Made by a program: the position numbers and the translations under genes. A stretch of 38,504 bases of DNA, taken from contig CALMPB010000277.1 in assembly GCA_937871985.1 (NCBI GenBank), positions 1 through 38,504 of the forward strand, given 5' to 3'. Origin of the DNA: an uncultured Burkholderiaceae bacterium. GTDB taxonomy: Bacteria > Pseudomonadota > Gammaproteobacteria > Burkholderiales > Burkholderiaceae. The notes below the pieces were generated by a model. The model was given only the letters and a program-made list of their open reading frames with translations, searched no databases and was not told the DNA's origin. Positions 16,388 through 24,645 of the stretch are shown here, one piece after another; the first letter of the stretch is position 1, and each line of letters starts with the position of its first letter.

Positions 16388-18121
16388 TTATTTCCCCTCG
16401 TGTTCGTGAACAAGACTGCCTGCGGACAAGACATGCTTGATGATGTGAGCCGCCCGCGCCGAACTGCCGGACTTCCAGCGGGACGCCACGTGCTGGTCGG
16501 GCCGCAGCACGTAGACGGCGCCCTCGCCCGCGCCCCAAAGCGCCTGGGCGTTGCCTTGCCGGTCGTGCAGGACGGCGTCGGCGCCCTCCGGCTGGACGCC
16601 GTCGCTGCGCACGGACAGCAGGCGGACCTTCAGGCCCTGCGCGCGCAGGCTCAGCACGTCTTCGCGCGCCGCGTTCCACAAGCTTGCATCGGCACCGAAC
16701 ACCAGCACTTGGAAGGCGGGCTGAAAATAATCGAGCAGGAACGGCGTGCCGGAATCCTGCATGTCGAGGCGGGCGTTTCGCGCCGGCGCGCCGGGACGCG
16801 GGCCGGCCTGGAACCGGCCGTCGCTTTCGTCCACCACGGTCAGCGCGCTGCTGGCGTAATCGATGGGATGCGAGGTGCGCCAATGCAGCAGGCCGCGCGT
16901 ATATTCGTGGTTCAACGACAGGGACAGCGCGGCCCGCTGCATGATGTGGAAGCCGCGCGAGGGCGGCGCCATCATGCGCGTGCTGCGCCCCGCCTCGAAG
17001 CAGATTTCCCGCGCGTCGGCCACCCGTTCGCTGGTGTAGGTATCGAGCAGGCTCGCGCCGGCCTGCCCGTGCACAATGGCCGCCAGCTTCCACGCCAGGT
17101 TGATGGAGTCCTGCACGCCGGTATTCAGGCCGCGCACACCGAACACGGGCAGCAAATGCGCCGCGTCGCCGCAGTACAGCACCCGCCCGTGGTTGTAGCT
17201 GGCCAGGGTCAGGCTATTGGGTTTGTACAGCGTGGTCCATTCGATCTTCCAGGGTAAATCCACACCTATGTAGTCGAGCTGGCTTTGGATATGCGAGGCG
17301 ATCCGCTTGGGATCCAGCGCTTCTTCGTCCGAGACGTCGTCGGGCACCCGGTAGTCCAGGCGCCACACGCCCAGCGGCGCCTTGTGCACCAGCGCCGCGT
17401 GCCCCGGAAGCCAAGGGGGGTCGAAGTAGCACCGCCGGCCGGGCGGCTCGTCCAGGTCGATCATGAAGTCGGCGATCAGGAAACGGCTTTCGTACGACAC
17501 GCCCTCGAAGCGCAGGTTCTGCAGCTTGCGCACCGTGGAGCGGCCGCCGTCGCAGGCCGCCAGCCACTCGGCTTCGATCTGGTATTCGCCTTCGGGCGTG
17601 TCCAGCTTCAGGGTGACCGCGTCGGCCCCCTCTTCCATGCCCAGCAGCAGGGTTTGGAAACGCAGATCCACGCCCAGCTCGCGCGCCTTGTCGACCAGAA
17701 GCTTTTCGACGATGCACTGCGCCAGATTGGTCATGGGCGCGAACTTGTCGTCCTCGGTATAGGGGATGTCCAGATGATGGACGATCCGGTTCTTGTAGTA
17801 GCTATGCCCTTCATGCCAGACGATGGCCTGCTCCAGGAACTCGGGCGCCACGTCCGATTGCTCCATGATTTCCATGGTTCGCCGGGCCAGCGCCAAGGCC
17901 CGGCTGCCGCCACCGACCTGGGCCTGCGCTTCGATGAGAATGGGCTTGACGCCGTGCCGCGCCAACTGGATGGCCAGCACCAGGCCTATCGGCCCGGCGC
18001 CGACGATGACCACCGGATGGCGGACGGGCGGCTGCGCGCCCATGTCGGGCGGCCGCACAAACGGGAATATCTCGTACGTGAAATAACCGGACGAATGCGG
18101 TTGCAGGGTAGGCTGATGCAT
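16388..18121 (-). CDS. FAD-dependent aromatic monooxygenase (MhpA/PHBH-fold)
   Basis: 577 residues. After a leader of about 35 residues with aromatic and proline residues (GYFTYEIFPFVRPPDM), the Rossmann motif VVIVGAGPIGLVLA appears, then GGGSRALALARRTMEIM, the mid motif LAACDGGRSTVRK and the second FAD motif YCGDAAHLLPVFGVRGLNTG. A C-terminal thioredoxin-like domain ends near VYVLRPDQHVASRW. Class A flavoprotein hydroxylases of this kind hydroxylate phenolic acids with NAD(P)H. ATG 18121 was chosen for the GGAG site about 8 nt upstream; the frame is open to 18226. It is the first gene of an operon with the DUF2783, hydrolase, CoA-transferase and lyase genes, and an IclR gene diverges from it. 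Confidence 0.88.
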   Translation of the reverse strand: MHQPTLQPHSSGYFTYEIFPFVRPPDMGAQPPVRHPVVIVGAGPIGLVLAIQLARHGVKPILIEAQAQVGGGSRALALARRTMEIMEQSDVAPEFLEQAIVWHEGHSYYKNRIVHHLDIPYTEDDKFAPMTNLAQCIVEKLLVDKARELGVDLRFQTLLLGMEEGADAVTLKLDTPEGEYQIEAEWLAACDGGRSTVRKLQNLRFEGVSYESRFLIADFMIDLDEPPGRRCYFDPPWLPGHAALVHKAPLGVWRLDYRVPDDVSDEEALDPKRIASHIQSQLDYIGVDLPWKIEWTTLYKPNSLTLASYNHGRVLYCGDAAHLLPVFGVRGLNTGVQDSINLAWKLAAIVHGQAGASLLDTYTSERVADAREICFEAGRSTRMMAPPSRGFHIMQRAALSLSLNHEYTRGLLHWRTSHPIDYASSALTVVDESDGRFQAGPRPGAPARNARLDMQDSGTPFLLDYFQPAFQVLVFGADASLWNAAREDVLSLRAQGLKVRLLSVRSDGVQPEGADAVLHDRQGNAQALWGAGEGAVYVLRPDQHVASRWKSGSSARAAHIIKHVLSAGSLVHEHEGK

Positions 18122-18222
18122 GAGTCTCTTACTCCTTTTTTCTGGGGATGCAGGATCCGGACGCCAAGGTTCGACGCCAGCTCCCGGCGCAAGGATCCAA
18201 TCTTGCTGTAATACGTATTGCC

Positions 18223-18240
18223 TCAATAATTGATACTTTT
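18223..18240. promoter_or_regulatory. Operator copy 1 (monooxygenase side)
   Basis: TCAATAATTGATACTTTT. Its core TCAAT-A-ATTGA is a perfect inverted repeat. The first 14 bases match copy 2 (18441) except for one base. It lies 102 nt upstream of the monooxygenase start. Candidate binding site of the divergent IclR protein. Confidence 0.5.
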
Positions 18241-18440
18241 ATTTATCTGCGCCTGCTGCGGCTTTCCGGCAAGACAAAGCGCCTTGATCCCTGCCTCGCC
18301 TGCTCCCTATGCCCCGCCCCTCCCGAACCCTTTGTAAAACAAGGGAGATGGATCATGGCCATGAACGGGCCAATCCCGAGGGTTTGGAGACACACGGCAA
18401 GCAATCGTTCGTTGGATTGTGATCGAGAATCCAAAAAGTG

Positions 18441-18458
18441 TCAATAACTGATACTATA
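18441..18458. promoter_or_regulatory. Operator copy 2 (iclR side)
   Basis: TCAATAACTGATACTATA is a near-copy of the repeat at 18223, in the same orientation 218 nt away, 58 nt upstream of the iclR start. TACTATAAG within it could serve as a -10, so binding here would block iclR transcription (autoregulation). Confidence 0.5.
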
Positions 18459-18515
18459 AGAAAAACCCAGCCTGAAACAGGCCGGCCAGGCGCTCGGCCA
18501 CACGGAATTCCAGCT

Positions 18516-19286
18516 ATGATTCCAGCCATGAGCAAATTCTCCCGCATGACCGACGTTCTCGATCTGTACTCAGAGGCCCACACCCTGCTGACGGCCGAGG
18601 ACATAGCCGAGCGCTTGAATGTTTCGCGGCCCACGGCCTTCCGCTACGCGCGCGAATTGAGCAGGACGGGGTTTCTGGCCAACTACTCGGGACGCTACGG
18701 GCTGGGCGCGCGCATCATTACCCTGGACTACCGCATCCGCGAATCCGACCCCGTGCTCAAGACCGCCCGGGACATCATGAAGGCCCTGACCGCCGAAACC
18801 GGCTGCGACGCCATCTTGTGCCGCATGTACAACGAAGAAATCATCAACGTGCACCACGAGAAGGGATATCACGCCAGCGGGGTCACCTTCGGCCGAGGGC
18901 GGCCCTTGCCGCTGTTCCACGGCTCGGCCTCCAAGGTCATGCTGGCCTTCCTGCCGCCCGCCCGCCTCAAGAAAATCTTCGACAAGCACCGGGAAACCCC
19001 CGAGCTGCGGGAGCTGGCGCCGGACTGGCCGAGCTTCAAGGCCTATTTTGCGCACATCCGGCAGCAAGGCCATTATGTTTCGGACCAGGAGGTCGACAAG
19101 GGAACGGTGGGAATCGCCGCGCCGATCGCCGTGCCCGGCATCGGCACCGTGGCGGTGATTTCCCTGACGCTGTCGGTGGAGCGCCGGGCCTTGATCAATA
19201 CCGAGGGGCTGGCCGCCATCGTCAAGCTGCGCGCGAACGAAGTGGCGCAGAAGCTGCACCACCTGGCCAACGACGAGACACGCTGA
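18516..19286 (+). CDS. IclR-family transcriptional regulator
   Basis: 256 residues from ATG 18516 (a second ATG at 18528 is equally possible). Helix-turn-helix: LTAEDIAERLNVSRPTAFRY followed by ARELSRTGFL and SGRYGLGARII. The effector domain runs from about residue 80 (DPVLKTARDIMKALTAETGC) to the end, with the typical LFHGSASKVMLAFLPPARL and GTVGIAAPIAVPGIGTVAVI. It lies divergent to the FAD-monooxygenase operon, which it probably controls through the two repeats in the gap. The N-terminal half is similar in build to the third IclR protein (19362-20165), so the two may be related paralogues. Confidence 0.87.
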   Translation: MIPAMSKFSRMTDVLDLYSEAHTLLTAEDIAERLNVSRPTAFRYARELSRTGFLANYSGRYGLGARIITLDYRIRESDPVLKTARDIMKALTAETGCDAILCRMYNEEIINVHHEKGYHASGVTFGRGRPLPLFHGSASKVMLAFLPPARLKKIFDKHRETPELRELAPDWPSFKAYFAHIRQQGHYVSDQEVDKGTVGIAAPIAVPGIGTVAVISLTLSVERRALINTEGLAAIVKLRANEVAQKLHHLANDETR

Positions 19287-19361
19287 CCGGCCGGGCCAAG
19301 GCCCCGCCCGAACCGCAACGCAGACCCGGCGGATAGGCCAACGCCCCAAGCCGGCGTATAT

Positions 19362-20165
19362 TTAACCTTCCGCCTGCTCCGCGGCGGAAGCGACACCGGC
19401 CGATAATTCCTCGATCCGCTTCGAGATCTGCTTGGCGCCTTGGGCCACCAGTTCGATCAGGGTCGACTGGCTCATCGAAGGCGGATTGTCGTTGCGCAGA
19501 ATAAGCACCAGGCTGCTCAGGATTTCCTGCTTCTCGCCGAACACCGGGGCGGCGATGCCCGTTACCCCCGGCTGCAGCTGATCCTCGGAAACATAGTAGC
19601 CCCGGCTGCGTATCTGCCGTATCTGCTTCAGGAAAGCGCGCCAGTCCTCGCCGATGGCCAGGGCGTCGGGCGCGATGGCGGGATCCTCGATGGCCGACTC
19701 GTACAGGCGCTTGAGCTTGCGGATGTCCATGTAGGCCAGAAGAATATGCGCTTGCGCCCCCCGGAAAATAGGCATGCGCTGCCCCTTCTTGTACGCCACG
19801 TCGATCGGATGCTTGCCGGTCACGTGCATGACGTTCACCAGAGCCTGGTCGTAGACATTGCATAGCAGGACATTGCAGCCGGTGAATCCCGCTAGCCCCT
19901 CCATCAGGTCGCGTCCCGCCTGAAGTATCGGATCGTACGACTGGAACAAGTATTCGAGCTCGATGATTTTCGGCCCAAGCCGATAGCTGCCGGAGGTGCG
20001 CGACAGCAGGCCGGCCTGGGTCAGGTCGCTCATGTAGCGGTACGCCGAAGCGGTGCTGATGTCCAGCATGGCCGATATTTCTTCGATCGTAATCAACGAT
20101 TTGCGCTCGCTGAACGCGCCCAGGATAGCGACTACCCGGCTGATGACCGATGGTGCTTTAGGCAT
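19362..20165 (-). CDS. IclR-family transcriptional regulator
   Basis: 267 residues from ATG 20165 (MPKAPSVISRVVAILGAF). The frame is open to 20210 but the added residues (SRLPRRLRSFVV) look non-native. Helix-turn-helix: ITIEEISAMLDISTASAYRY, then MSDLTQAGLLSRTSGSYRLG. The effector domain contains FTGCNVLLCNVYDQALVNV, FRGAQAHILLAYMDIRKL and GVTGIAAPVFGEKQEILSS. It ends in an Ala/Glu-rich tail. It is divergent from the orphan binding-protein gene at 20343, its likely target, and convergent with the second iclR gene across 75 nt. Confidence 0.86.
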   Translation of the reverse strand: MPKAPSVISRVVAILGAFSERKSLITIEEISAMLDISTASAYRYMSDLTQAGLLSRTSGSYRLGPKIIELEYLFQSYDPILQAGRDLMEGLAGFTGCNVLLCNVYDQALVNVMHVTGKHPIDVAYKKGQRMPIFRGAQAHILLAYMDIRKLKRLYESAIEDPAIAPDALAIGEDWRAFLKQIRQIRSRGYYVSEDQLQPGVTGIAAPVFGEKQEILSSLVLILRNDNPPSMSQSTLIELVAQGAKQISKRIEELSAGVASAAEQAEG

Positions 20166-20251
20166 GACGACAAAACTCCGTAATCGACGTGGGAGACGGG
20201 AGAAAACCACAGGTCAAACTAAACCCGCAAATATTTCAAATGGATTTCTTA

Positions 20252-20280
20252 TTGACACAAAATAAATGCCAATATAAAGT
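20252..20280 (+). promoter_or_regulatory. Candidate sigma-70 promoter of the binding-protein/VOC genes
   Basis: A perfect -35 TTGACA (20252-20257) is followed after 17 nt by TAAAGT (20275-20280); the overlapping TATAAA (20273-20278) gives a 15-nt spacer. It lies in a markedly AT-rich stretch (about 20215-20330) between divergent genes, where the neighbouring IclR protein would be expected to bind. Confidence 0.55.
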
Positions 20281-20342
20281 TATTTCGCAATAGTTAATAA
20301 AAATGCTTTTTTTAAAACAAATCCTCTTCAGGAGACAGGCAG

Positions 20343-21491
20343 ATGAAATACCTCAAACATTTGGCCATCGGCGCCCTGGCGCTGGGCATGTATGGGCAAG
20401 CCCAGGCCGATATTAACGTAGGCGTGGTGCTGTCCTTGACCGGGCCCTATGCCTCCATCGGTATCCCCGAGCGCAACACGGTGCAGCTGTGGCCCAAGGA
20501 AATCGGCGGCCAGAAACTGAACGTCACCATCCTCGACGATGCTTCCGACCCCACGACGGCAACCTTGGTGGCGCGCAAGTTCGTCACGGAAAACAAGGTC
20601 GATTTTATCGCCGGCCCGTCGGGCACCCCGTGTTCGCTGGCGGTCCTGCAAGTCGCCAGTGAATCCCGTACGCCCATGGTCGCCATGGCCGGCGGCGGCG
20701 CCATTGTGACCCCGATGGATGCCGCGCGCAAATGGGCCTTCAAGACGCCCCCCGAAGAAGCCATCCAGCTCCAGGTCGCCTTCGACAAAATGAAGGAAAG
20801 CGGGCAGAAGCGGCTCGGCATCGTTGCGGTCAACTCCGCCTACGGGCAAACCTTTGTCGACGTCGCGAAAGTCACCGCGCCGAAGTCGGGGCTCGAAATC
20901 ACCGATATCGAACGCTACGGCAGCACGGATACCAGTTTCGTGTCGCAGGCCCTGAAAATGCTGGCCAGCAAACCCGACGCCATCCTGATCGTGGCGCCCG
21001 GAACACCGGCGGCGATGCCCCAGCTTGCGCTGAAGCACCGCGGATTCAAGGGCTCGTTCTTCCAGACCCAGGCCGCCGCCAACAAGGACTATCTGCGCGT
21101 CGGCGGCAAAGACCTGGAAGGAACTTTCATGCCGGCCTCTCCCCTTCTGGTGGCGGAGCAACTGCCCGCCAGCAATCCGGTCAAGAAAGTCGCCACGGAA
21201 TACGTGAATCTCTATGAAAAGAAATTCGGCCCCGAAACACGCTCGCTGGCCGGCGGCGTCGCCTGGAGCGTCCTGCTGATTCTGGAAAACGCCGTGCCCA
21301 AGGCCCTGAAAGCCGCCAAGCCCGGCACGCCCGAATTCAGGACCGCGCTGCGCGACGCCATAGAGCAGACCACCGACCTGGTCACACCCGAAGGCGTCTA
21401 CAACATGTCGCCTGAAAACCATAACGGCGCCGACCAGCGCAGCCAGGTGCTGGTTACCGTCAAGAACGGCCAATGGCGTTATGCTAATTGA
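20343..21491 (+). CDS. Branched-chain amino acid-type ABC substrate-binding protein (orphan)
   Basis: 382 residues. Residues 1-22 are a Sec signal ending AQA. The mature protein begins DINVGVVLSLTGPYASIG, the standard Peripla_BP_6/LivK opening, with LDDASDPTTATLVARKFV, GPSGTPCSLAVLQVA and NSAYGQTFVDVAKV. A good ribosome site (CAGGAGAC) precedes ATG 20343. No permease or ATPase genes accompany it. It may dock on the Liv-type transporter encoded at 23926-28747, whose own binding protein has the same fold but differs in the ligand-binding loops. Such orphans in Alcaligenaceae often bind aromatic or other carboxylic acids rather than leucine. Confidence 0.88.
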   Translation: MKYLKHLAIGALALGMYGQAQADINVGVVLSLTGPYASIGIPERNTVQLWPKEIGGQKLNVTILDDASDPTTATLVARKFVTENKVDFIAGPSGTPCSLAVLQVASESRTPMVAMAGGGAIVTPMDAARKWAFKTPPEEAIQLQVAFDKMKESGQKRLGIVAVNSAYGQTFVDVAKVTAPKSGLEITDIERYGSTDTSFVSQALKMLASKPDAILIVAPGTPAAMPQLALKHRGFKGSFFQTQAAANKDYLRVGGKDLEGTFMPASPLLVAEQLPASNPVKKVATEYVNLYEKKFGPETRSLAGGVAWSVLLILENAVPKALKAAKPGTPEFRTALRDAIEQTTDLVTPEGVYNMSPENHNGADQRSQVLVTVKNGQWRYAN

Positions 21492-21515
21492 CTGCCAACC
21501 CCGGAAGGAAAAAAG

Positions 21516-22079
21516 ATGAAGCCACCATTTACCGTCAAGGGACTGCACCATTACGCATTCCGGTGCCGGGACGCCGAAGAAACGCGCCATTTCTATGAAG
21601 ACCTGCTGGGGCTGCCCCTGGTTCACGTCATCAAGGCCGACCATGTCCCCAGCACGGGCGAATACTGCCCCTACGTGCACATATTCTTTGAAATGGCGGA
21701 CGGATCCTGCATTGCCTTCTTCGACCTGGGCGACAATCAAAAGGCGCTGCCGTCGCCCAATACGCCGTCCTGGGTCAACCACATCGCCATGCAGGTGGAT
21801 ACCGTGGAAGAAGTCGACGCCGCCATCAAGCGCCTGCGCGATGCCGGCTACGAAGTGCTGGGCGTCACGGATCACGAATTCGTCAAGTCGATGTATGTCT
21901 TCGATCCGAACGGCCTGCGCTTCGAACTGACGACGCCCACGGGTTCCGCCGCCTATATGGCGGACGCACGGGCCAATGCGCACCGCCTTTGCCAGGAATG
22001 GACGGAACGCAAGCGGCGATTGGCCTCGCAGGAATCCAGCGCCGGCCAATCCGCCGGCGGCCAGGGCCAATCCGCGTAA
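21516..22079 (+). CDS. VOC-superfamily protein (glyoxalase/dioxygenase fold)
   Basis: 187 residues with one VOC module (about residues 7-145). LHHYAFRCRDAEETRHFYED carries the first metal-ligand His, WVNHIAMQVDTVEEVDAAIK a second His, and FDPNGLRFELTTP the final Glu, the usual His-His-Glu arrangement of this superfamily. The last 35 residues are a polar tail rich in Gln/Gly/Ser. GGAAGG precedes ATG 21516, 24 nt after the binding-protein stop. It could be a ring-cleavage dioxygenase, isomerase or lyase acting on the ligand of the binding protein; the family does not fix the reaction. Confidence 0.82.
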   Translation: MKPPFTVKGLHHYAFRCRDAEETRHFYEDLLGLPLVHVIKADHVPSTGEYCPYVHIFFEMADGSCIAFFDLGDNQKALPSPNTPSWVNHIAMQVDTVEEVDAAIKRLRDAGYEVLGVTDHEFVKSMYVFDPNGLRFELTTPTGSAAYMADARANAHRLCQEWTERKRRLASQESSAGQSAGGQGQSA

Positions 22080-22117
22080 GCATCACAGGCCCACGCGGGC
22101 ATCGCCCTGCCCGGGCC

Positions 22118-22165
22118 GCAACGAAAACGGGAATCCGACGTCATTCGGATTCCCGTTTTCGTTGC
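22118..22165. terminator. Strong terminator hairpin between convergent genes
   Basis: A perfect 21-bp inverted repeat: arm 22118-22138, 6-nt loop (22139-22144), arm 22145-22165. The core GGGAATCCGA / TCGGATTCCC is flanked by AAAAC and GTTTT, giving U-rich 3' sides in both directions. It separates the VOC gene (ends 22079) from the convergent long operon (ends 22181). Confidence 0.85.
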
Positions 22166-22180
22166 CTTGAATTGCCGCTT

Positions 22181-23122
22181 TTATGGAATTTGCGATGCCT
22201 TGCTCTTGGCGGCAAGCAGCTCCACCAGCAGCTCGTCGCGCTGCGCCAGCGTCTGGCTGAAGTCGTAGCCCTCGAGCTCCTGATCCACGCCCTTTGCAAT
22301 AGGCGCAATGTAGTCATCGGTTTCCGGATAGGCGCCCAGATCCCTGGCCCACTCGCGCTGGGCGGGGCCGATATGCTCGAGCACATGGGTGATGCCGCCG
22401 GGGCCGCCGGACGCATGCAGGTTCAGGAAGGGCCCGAGCAACGCCCAGCGCAGACCCGGCCCGTAGGAAATGGCGGTGTCGATGTCTTCCACCGTCGCCA
22501 CGCCGCGCTCGACCAGGGAAAAGGCCTCGCGCCACAACGCGACCTGCAGGCGGTTGGCGATGTGGCCCACGACTTCCTTGCCGACGCGTATGGGCTTCTT
22601 GCCGACGCTTGCATAAAACCGCATGGCCTTGTCCACGTTTTCCGGCAAAGCGTGAGCGCCCCCGCCGACCTCGACCAGAGGAATCAGATGAGGCGGGTTG
22701 AACGGATGGCCCAGCACGATGCGCTCCGGGTGCTTGGCGCCCGCCTGAATGTCGCTGACCTTCAGGCCCGAGGTGGACGACGCGATGATCGCATCGACCG
22801 GTGCCGCCGCTTCCATGGTGGCCAGCATGGCGTGCTTGACGTCCAGGCGTTCCGGGCCGTTTTCCTGAATGAAAGCGGCCCCTTTCACCGCTTCGGCCAG
22901 GTCGGCGGTAAACGACAGATTATTCCTGGAGGCGCCCGGCGCCAGGCCGAGCTTTTCCAAAGCGGGCCAGTAGGCATCCACCCAGCCGCGCAAGCGCGCC
23001 TCGGCGCCCTCGCCGGGATCGGTCGCCACCACCTTGAAACCGTTGGCCAGAAAAAGCGCCGCCCAGCTTGCCCCGATGACGCCGGCGCCGACAACGGCGA
23101 TTTTGCTATTGGTGTCCAGCAT
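22181..23122 (-). CDS. 3-hydroxyacyl-CoA dehydrogenase-family NAD-dependent oxidoreductase
   Basis: 313 residues. N-terminal NAD site VGAGVIGASWAALFLANGF (G12, G14, G17). ASSTSGLKVSDIQ and GHPFNPPHLIPLVEV with the likely catalytic H139 follow, then GKEVVGHIANRLQVALWRE. Single-domain proteins of this size include L-carnitine dehydrogenase and L-gulonate 3-dehydrogenase as well as 3-hydroxyacyl-CoA dehydrogenases. The pattern PFNPPHLIPLVEVVGG-like followed by a short helical C-terminus is closest, by eye, to the carnitine dehydrogenase type. It is the last gene of the molybdenum hydroxylase/Liv operon, 52 nt after the carbonic anhydrase gene. The substrate is unknown. Confidence 0.85.
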   Translation of the reverse strand: MLDTNSKIAVVGAGVIGASWAALFLANGFKVVATDPGEGAEARLRGWVDAYWPALEKLGLAPGASRNNLSFTADLAEAVKGAAFIQENGPERLDVKHAMLATMEAAAPVDAIIASSTSGLKVSDIQAGAKHPERIVLGHPFNPPHLIPLVEVGGGAHALPENVDKAMRFYASVGKKPIRVGKEVVGHIANRLQVALWREAFSLVERGVATVEDIDTAISYGPGLRWALLGPFLNLHASGGPGGITHVLEHIGPAQREWARDLGAYPETDDYIAPIAKGVDQELEGYDFSQTLAQRDELLVELLAAKSKASQIP

Positions 23123-23174
23123 GATTCGACAGCTCCTGTTTGTTTTCAGTGTCCTGTTCCAGCCGAACAGGGCA

Positions 23175-23813
23175 CTAGCTTTCGGTGCACGGCTCGAACC
23201 GGCCCGTGCTTGGATCGAGCACGAACAGCACGCCGGTCGCTACGCCGAAATAAGCGCCATGCAGCGTCAGCCGCCCATCCTCCACGCGCTGGCGCACGGC
23301 GGGAAAAGTAAGCAGATTGGCCATGCTGTGCTCGACCACCGCCCACTCCAGACGGCGGATCCAGCCCGCGCGATCGTCGCCCACCGGGCCCAGGCGCTCG
23401 GCCACCGGGGCGATTTGCGACATCCATTTGCCGATGAAGTCGGGCTTGGTCAGCGGCGGCGCGTTATCGGCAAAGGCCTTGACGCCTCCGCAGCTTGCAT
23501 GGCCCATGACCACGATATGCTTGACTTCGAGCGCATTCACGCCGAACTCGATGGCCGCGCTGGTGCCGTGATAAGAACCTTCGGTATCGGATTCGCAGGG
23601 CGGAACCAGGTTGGCGATATTGCGCACCACGAACATCTCGCCAGGGCCGGCGTCGAAGATGGTCTCGGGCGCAACCCGCGAGTCGCCACAGCCGATGAGC
23701 ATGATTTCCGGATGCTGGCCTTTTTCCGCCAGTTCTTCGTAGCGCTCGCGCTCTTGCGCGAGCCGCCCATTGAGAAACGATTGATAGCCGTCGGCCAGTC
23801 GTTGTGGAAACAT
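23175..23813 (-). CDS. Beta-class carbonic anhydrase
   Basis: 212 residues, the normal length. Zinc ligands are visible: C42 and D44 in GCGDSRVAPE (with R46 of the Asp-Arg pair), H105 and C108 in MGHASCGGVKAF. FVVRNIANLVPP and AAIEFGVNALEVKHIVVMGH are family hallmarks. It interconverts CO2 and bicarbonate in the cytoplasm. ATG 23813 (MFPQRLADGYQSFL) was chosen from family alignment; the frame is open to 24020, overlapping livF, but lacks family sequence there. It sits between livF and the dehydrogenase gene, possibly to supply bicarbonate for a carboxylation elsewhere or by chance of operon assembly. Confidence 0.93.
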   Translation of the reverse strand: MFPQRLADGYQSFLNGRLAQERERYEELAEKGQHPEIMLIGCGDSRVAPETIFDAGPGEMFVVRNIANLVPPCESDTEGSYHGTSAAIEFGVNALEVKHIVVMGHASCGGVKAFADNAPPLTKPDFIGKWMSQIAPVAERLGPVGDDRAGWIRRLEWAVVEHSMANLLTFPAVRQRVEDGRLTLHGAYFGVATGVLFVLDPSTGRFEPCTES

Positions 23814-23925
23814 TATGTGGTACGCCCTTCTCTGTGAAATTCCCTCGATTTTACCTGCATGGCTTCCACGCCTGCCATCGAGTCCAGGAAAAGCACGCCA
23901 ATAAATACGCCCGACCAGCTGGCCC

Positions 23926-24645
23926 TCAAGTGCCGCCAAGATAGGCGTGCCGAACCCGATCATTGTTGAGCAACTGGTCGGCGGGGCCGCCGAGCGTGAT
24001 GCGGCCACCTTCGAGCACATGGCCTTCGGAGGACACCTTCAAAGCCGCCCTGGCGTTCTGCTCGACCAGCAGAACCGACAAGCCGCTATGGCGCAGATGC
24101 CCGATTTCGGTCAGGATTTCCTGGACGATCAGCGGCGCCAGCCCCAGGCTGGGCTCGTCCAGCATCAACAGCCGGGGGCGGCTCATCATTGCCCGGCCCA
24201 AAGCCAGCATCTGGCGCTCGCCGCCCGACAGCGTATCGGCGCGCTGGGCGCGCCGCTCGGCCAGGCGCGGAAAGCGCCCATAGGCTTCCTCCAGCGCGCG
24301 CTTGAGTTCGGCCGAAGAAAGCTTGCGAACGTAGCCGCCCAGAACGAGGTTGTCCAGCACCGACATGTCGCCGAACAGCTCGCGCTGTTCAGGCACCAGG
24401 CAAAGCCCCATGTCCAGCCGGGTTTCGGTGTCCATGCGGGTGACGTCCGCGCCGTCGAACACGACCTTGCCCTTGACGGCGGGCAGCAGGCCCATCAGCG
24501 TGCCCAGCAGCGTCGTCTTGCCGGCGCCGTTGGGCCCGATGACCGAGCTGATATGGCCCTCTTCAAGCGAAAACGACACGCCGCGCACCGCTTCGACCTG
24601 GCCATAGGCCACATGCAGGTCATTGACTTCCAGCAAGGCGCTCAT
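23926..24645 (-). CDS. livF: Branched-chain amino acid-type ABC transporter ATPase (LivF)
   Basis: 239 residues. Walker A GPNGAGKTT (37-45), Q-loop region LVPEQRELFGDMSVLDNL, signature LSGGERQMLALGRAMM, Walker B/D-loop LLMLDEPSLGLAPLI, H-loop-like LLVEQNA. The LVPEQRELF segment is characteristic of LivF. It overlaps the livMG gene by 4 nt. With the fused LivG domain it forms the ATPase pair of the importer. Confidence 0.95.
   Translation of the reverse strand: MSALLEVNDLHVAYGQVEAVRGVSFSLEEGHISSVIGPNGAGKTTLLGTLMGLLPAVKGKVVFDGADVTRMDTETRLDMGLCLVPEQRELFGDMSVLDNLVLGGYVRKLSSAELKRALEEAYGRFPRLAERRAQRADTLSGGERQMLALGRAMMSRPRLLMLDEPSLGLAPLIVQEILTEIGHLRHSGLSVLLVEQNARAALKVSSEGHVLEGGRITLGGPADQLLNNDRVRHAYLGGT

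Larger units (their letters stand above)
18122..18515. other. Divergent regulatory gap between monooxygenase operon and iclR
   Basis: 394 nt without a convincing gene. It holds two copies of a near-palindromic repeat (18223-18240 and 18441-18458, annotated separately) and a 7-bp inverted repeat TTGGATT (18412-18418) / AATCCAA (18428-18434). A 30-codon frame begins at ATG 18355 behind GGGAG but has no recognisable content. Confidence 0.7.

Noticed and set aside
18355..18447. 30-codon frame behind a GGGAG site in the iclR/monooxygenase gap
   Set aside because: It runs into the repeat at 18441, encodes nothing recognisable, and a good ribosome-like sequence of this length is expected by chance.
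20328..22070. 580-codon open frame on the minus strand
   Set aside because: Antisense to the binding-protein and VOC genes, both of which have clear motifs, signal peptide and ribosome sites. No ribosome site or motif in the long frame.
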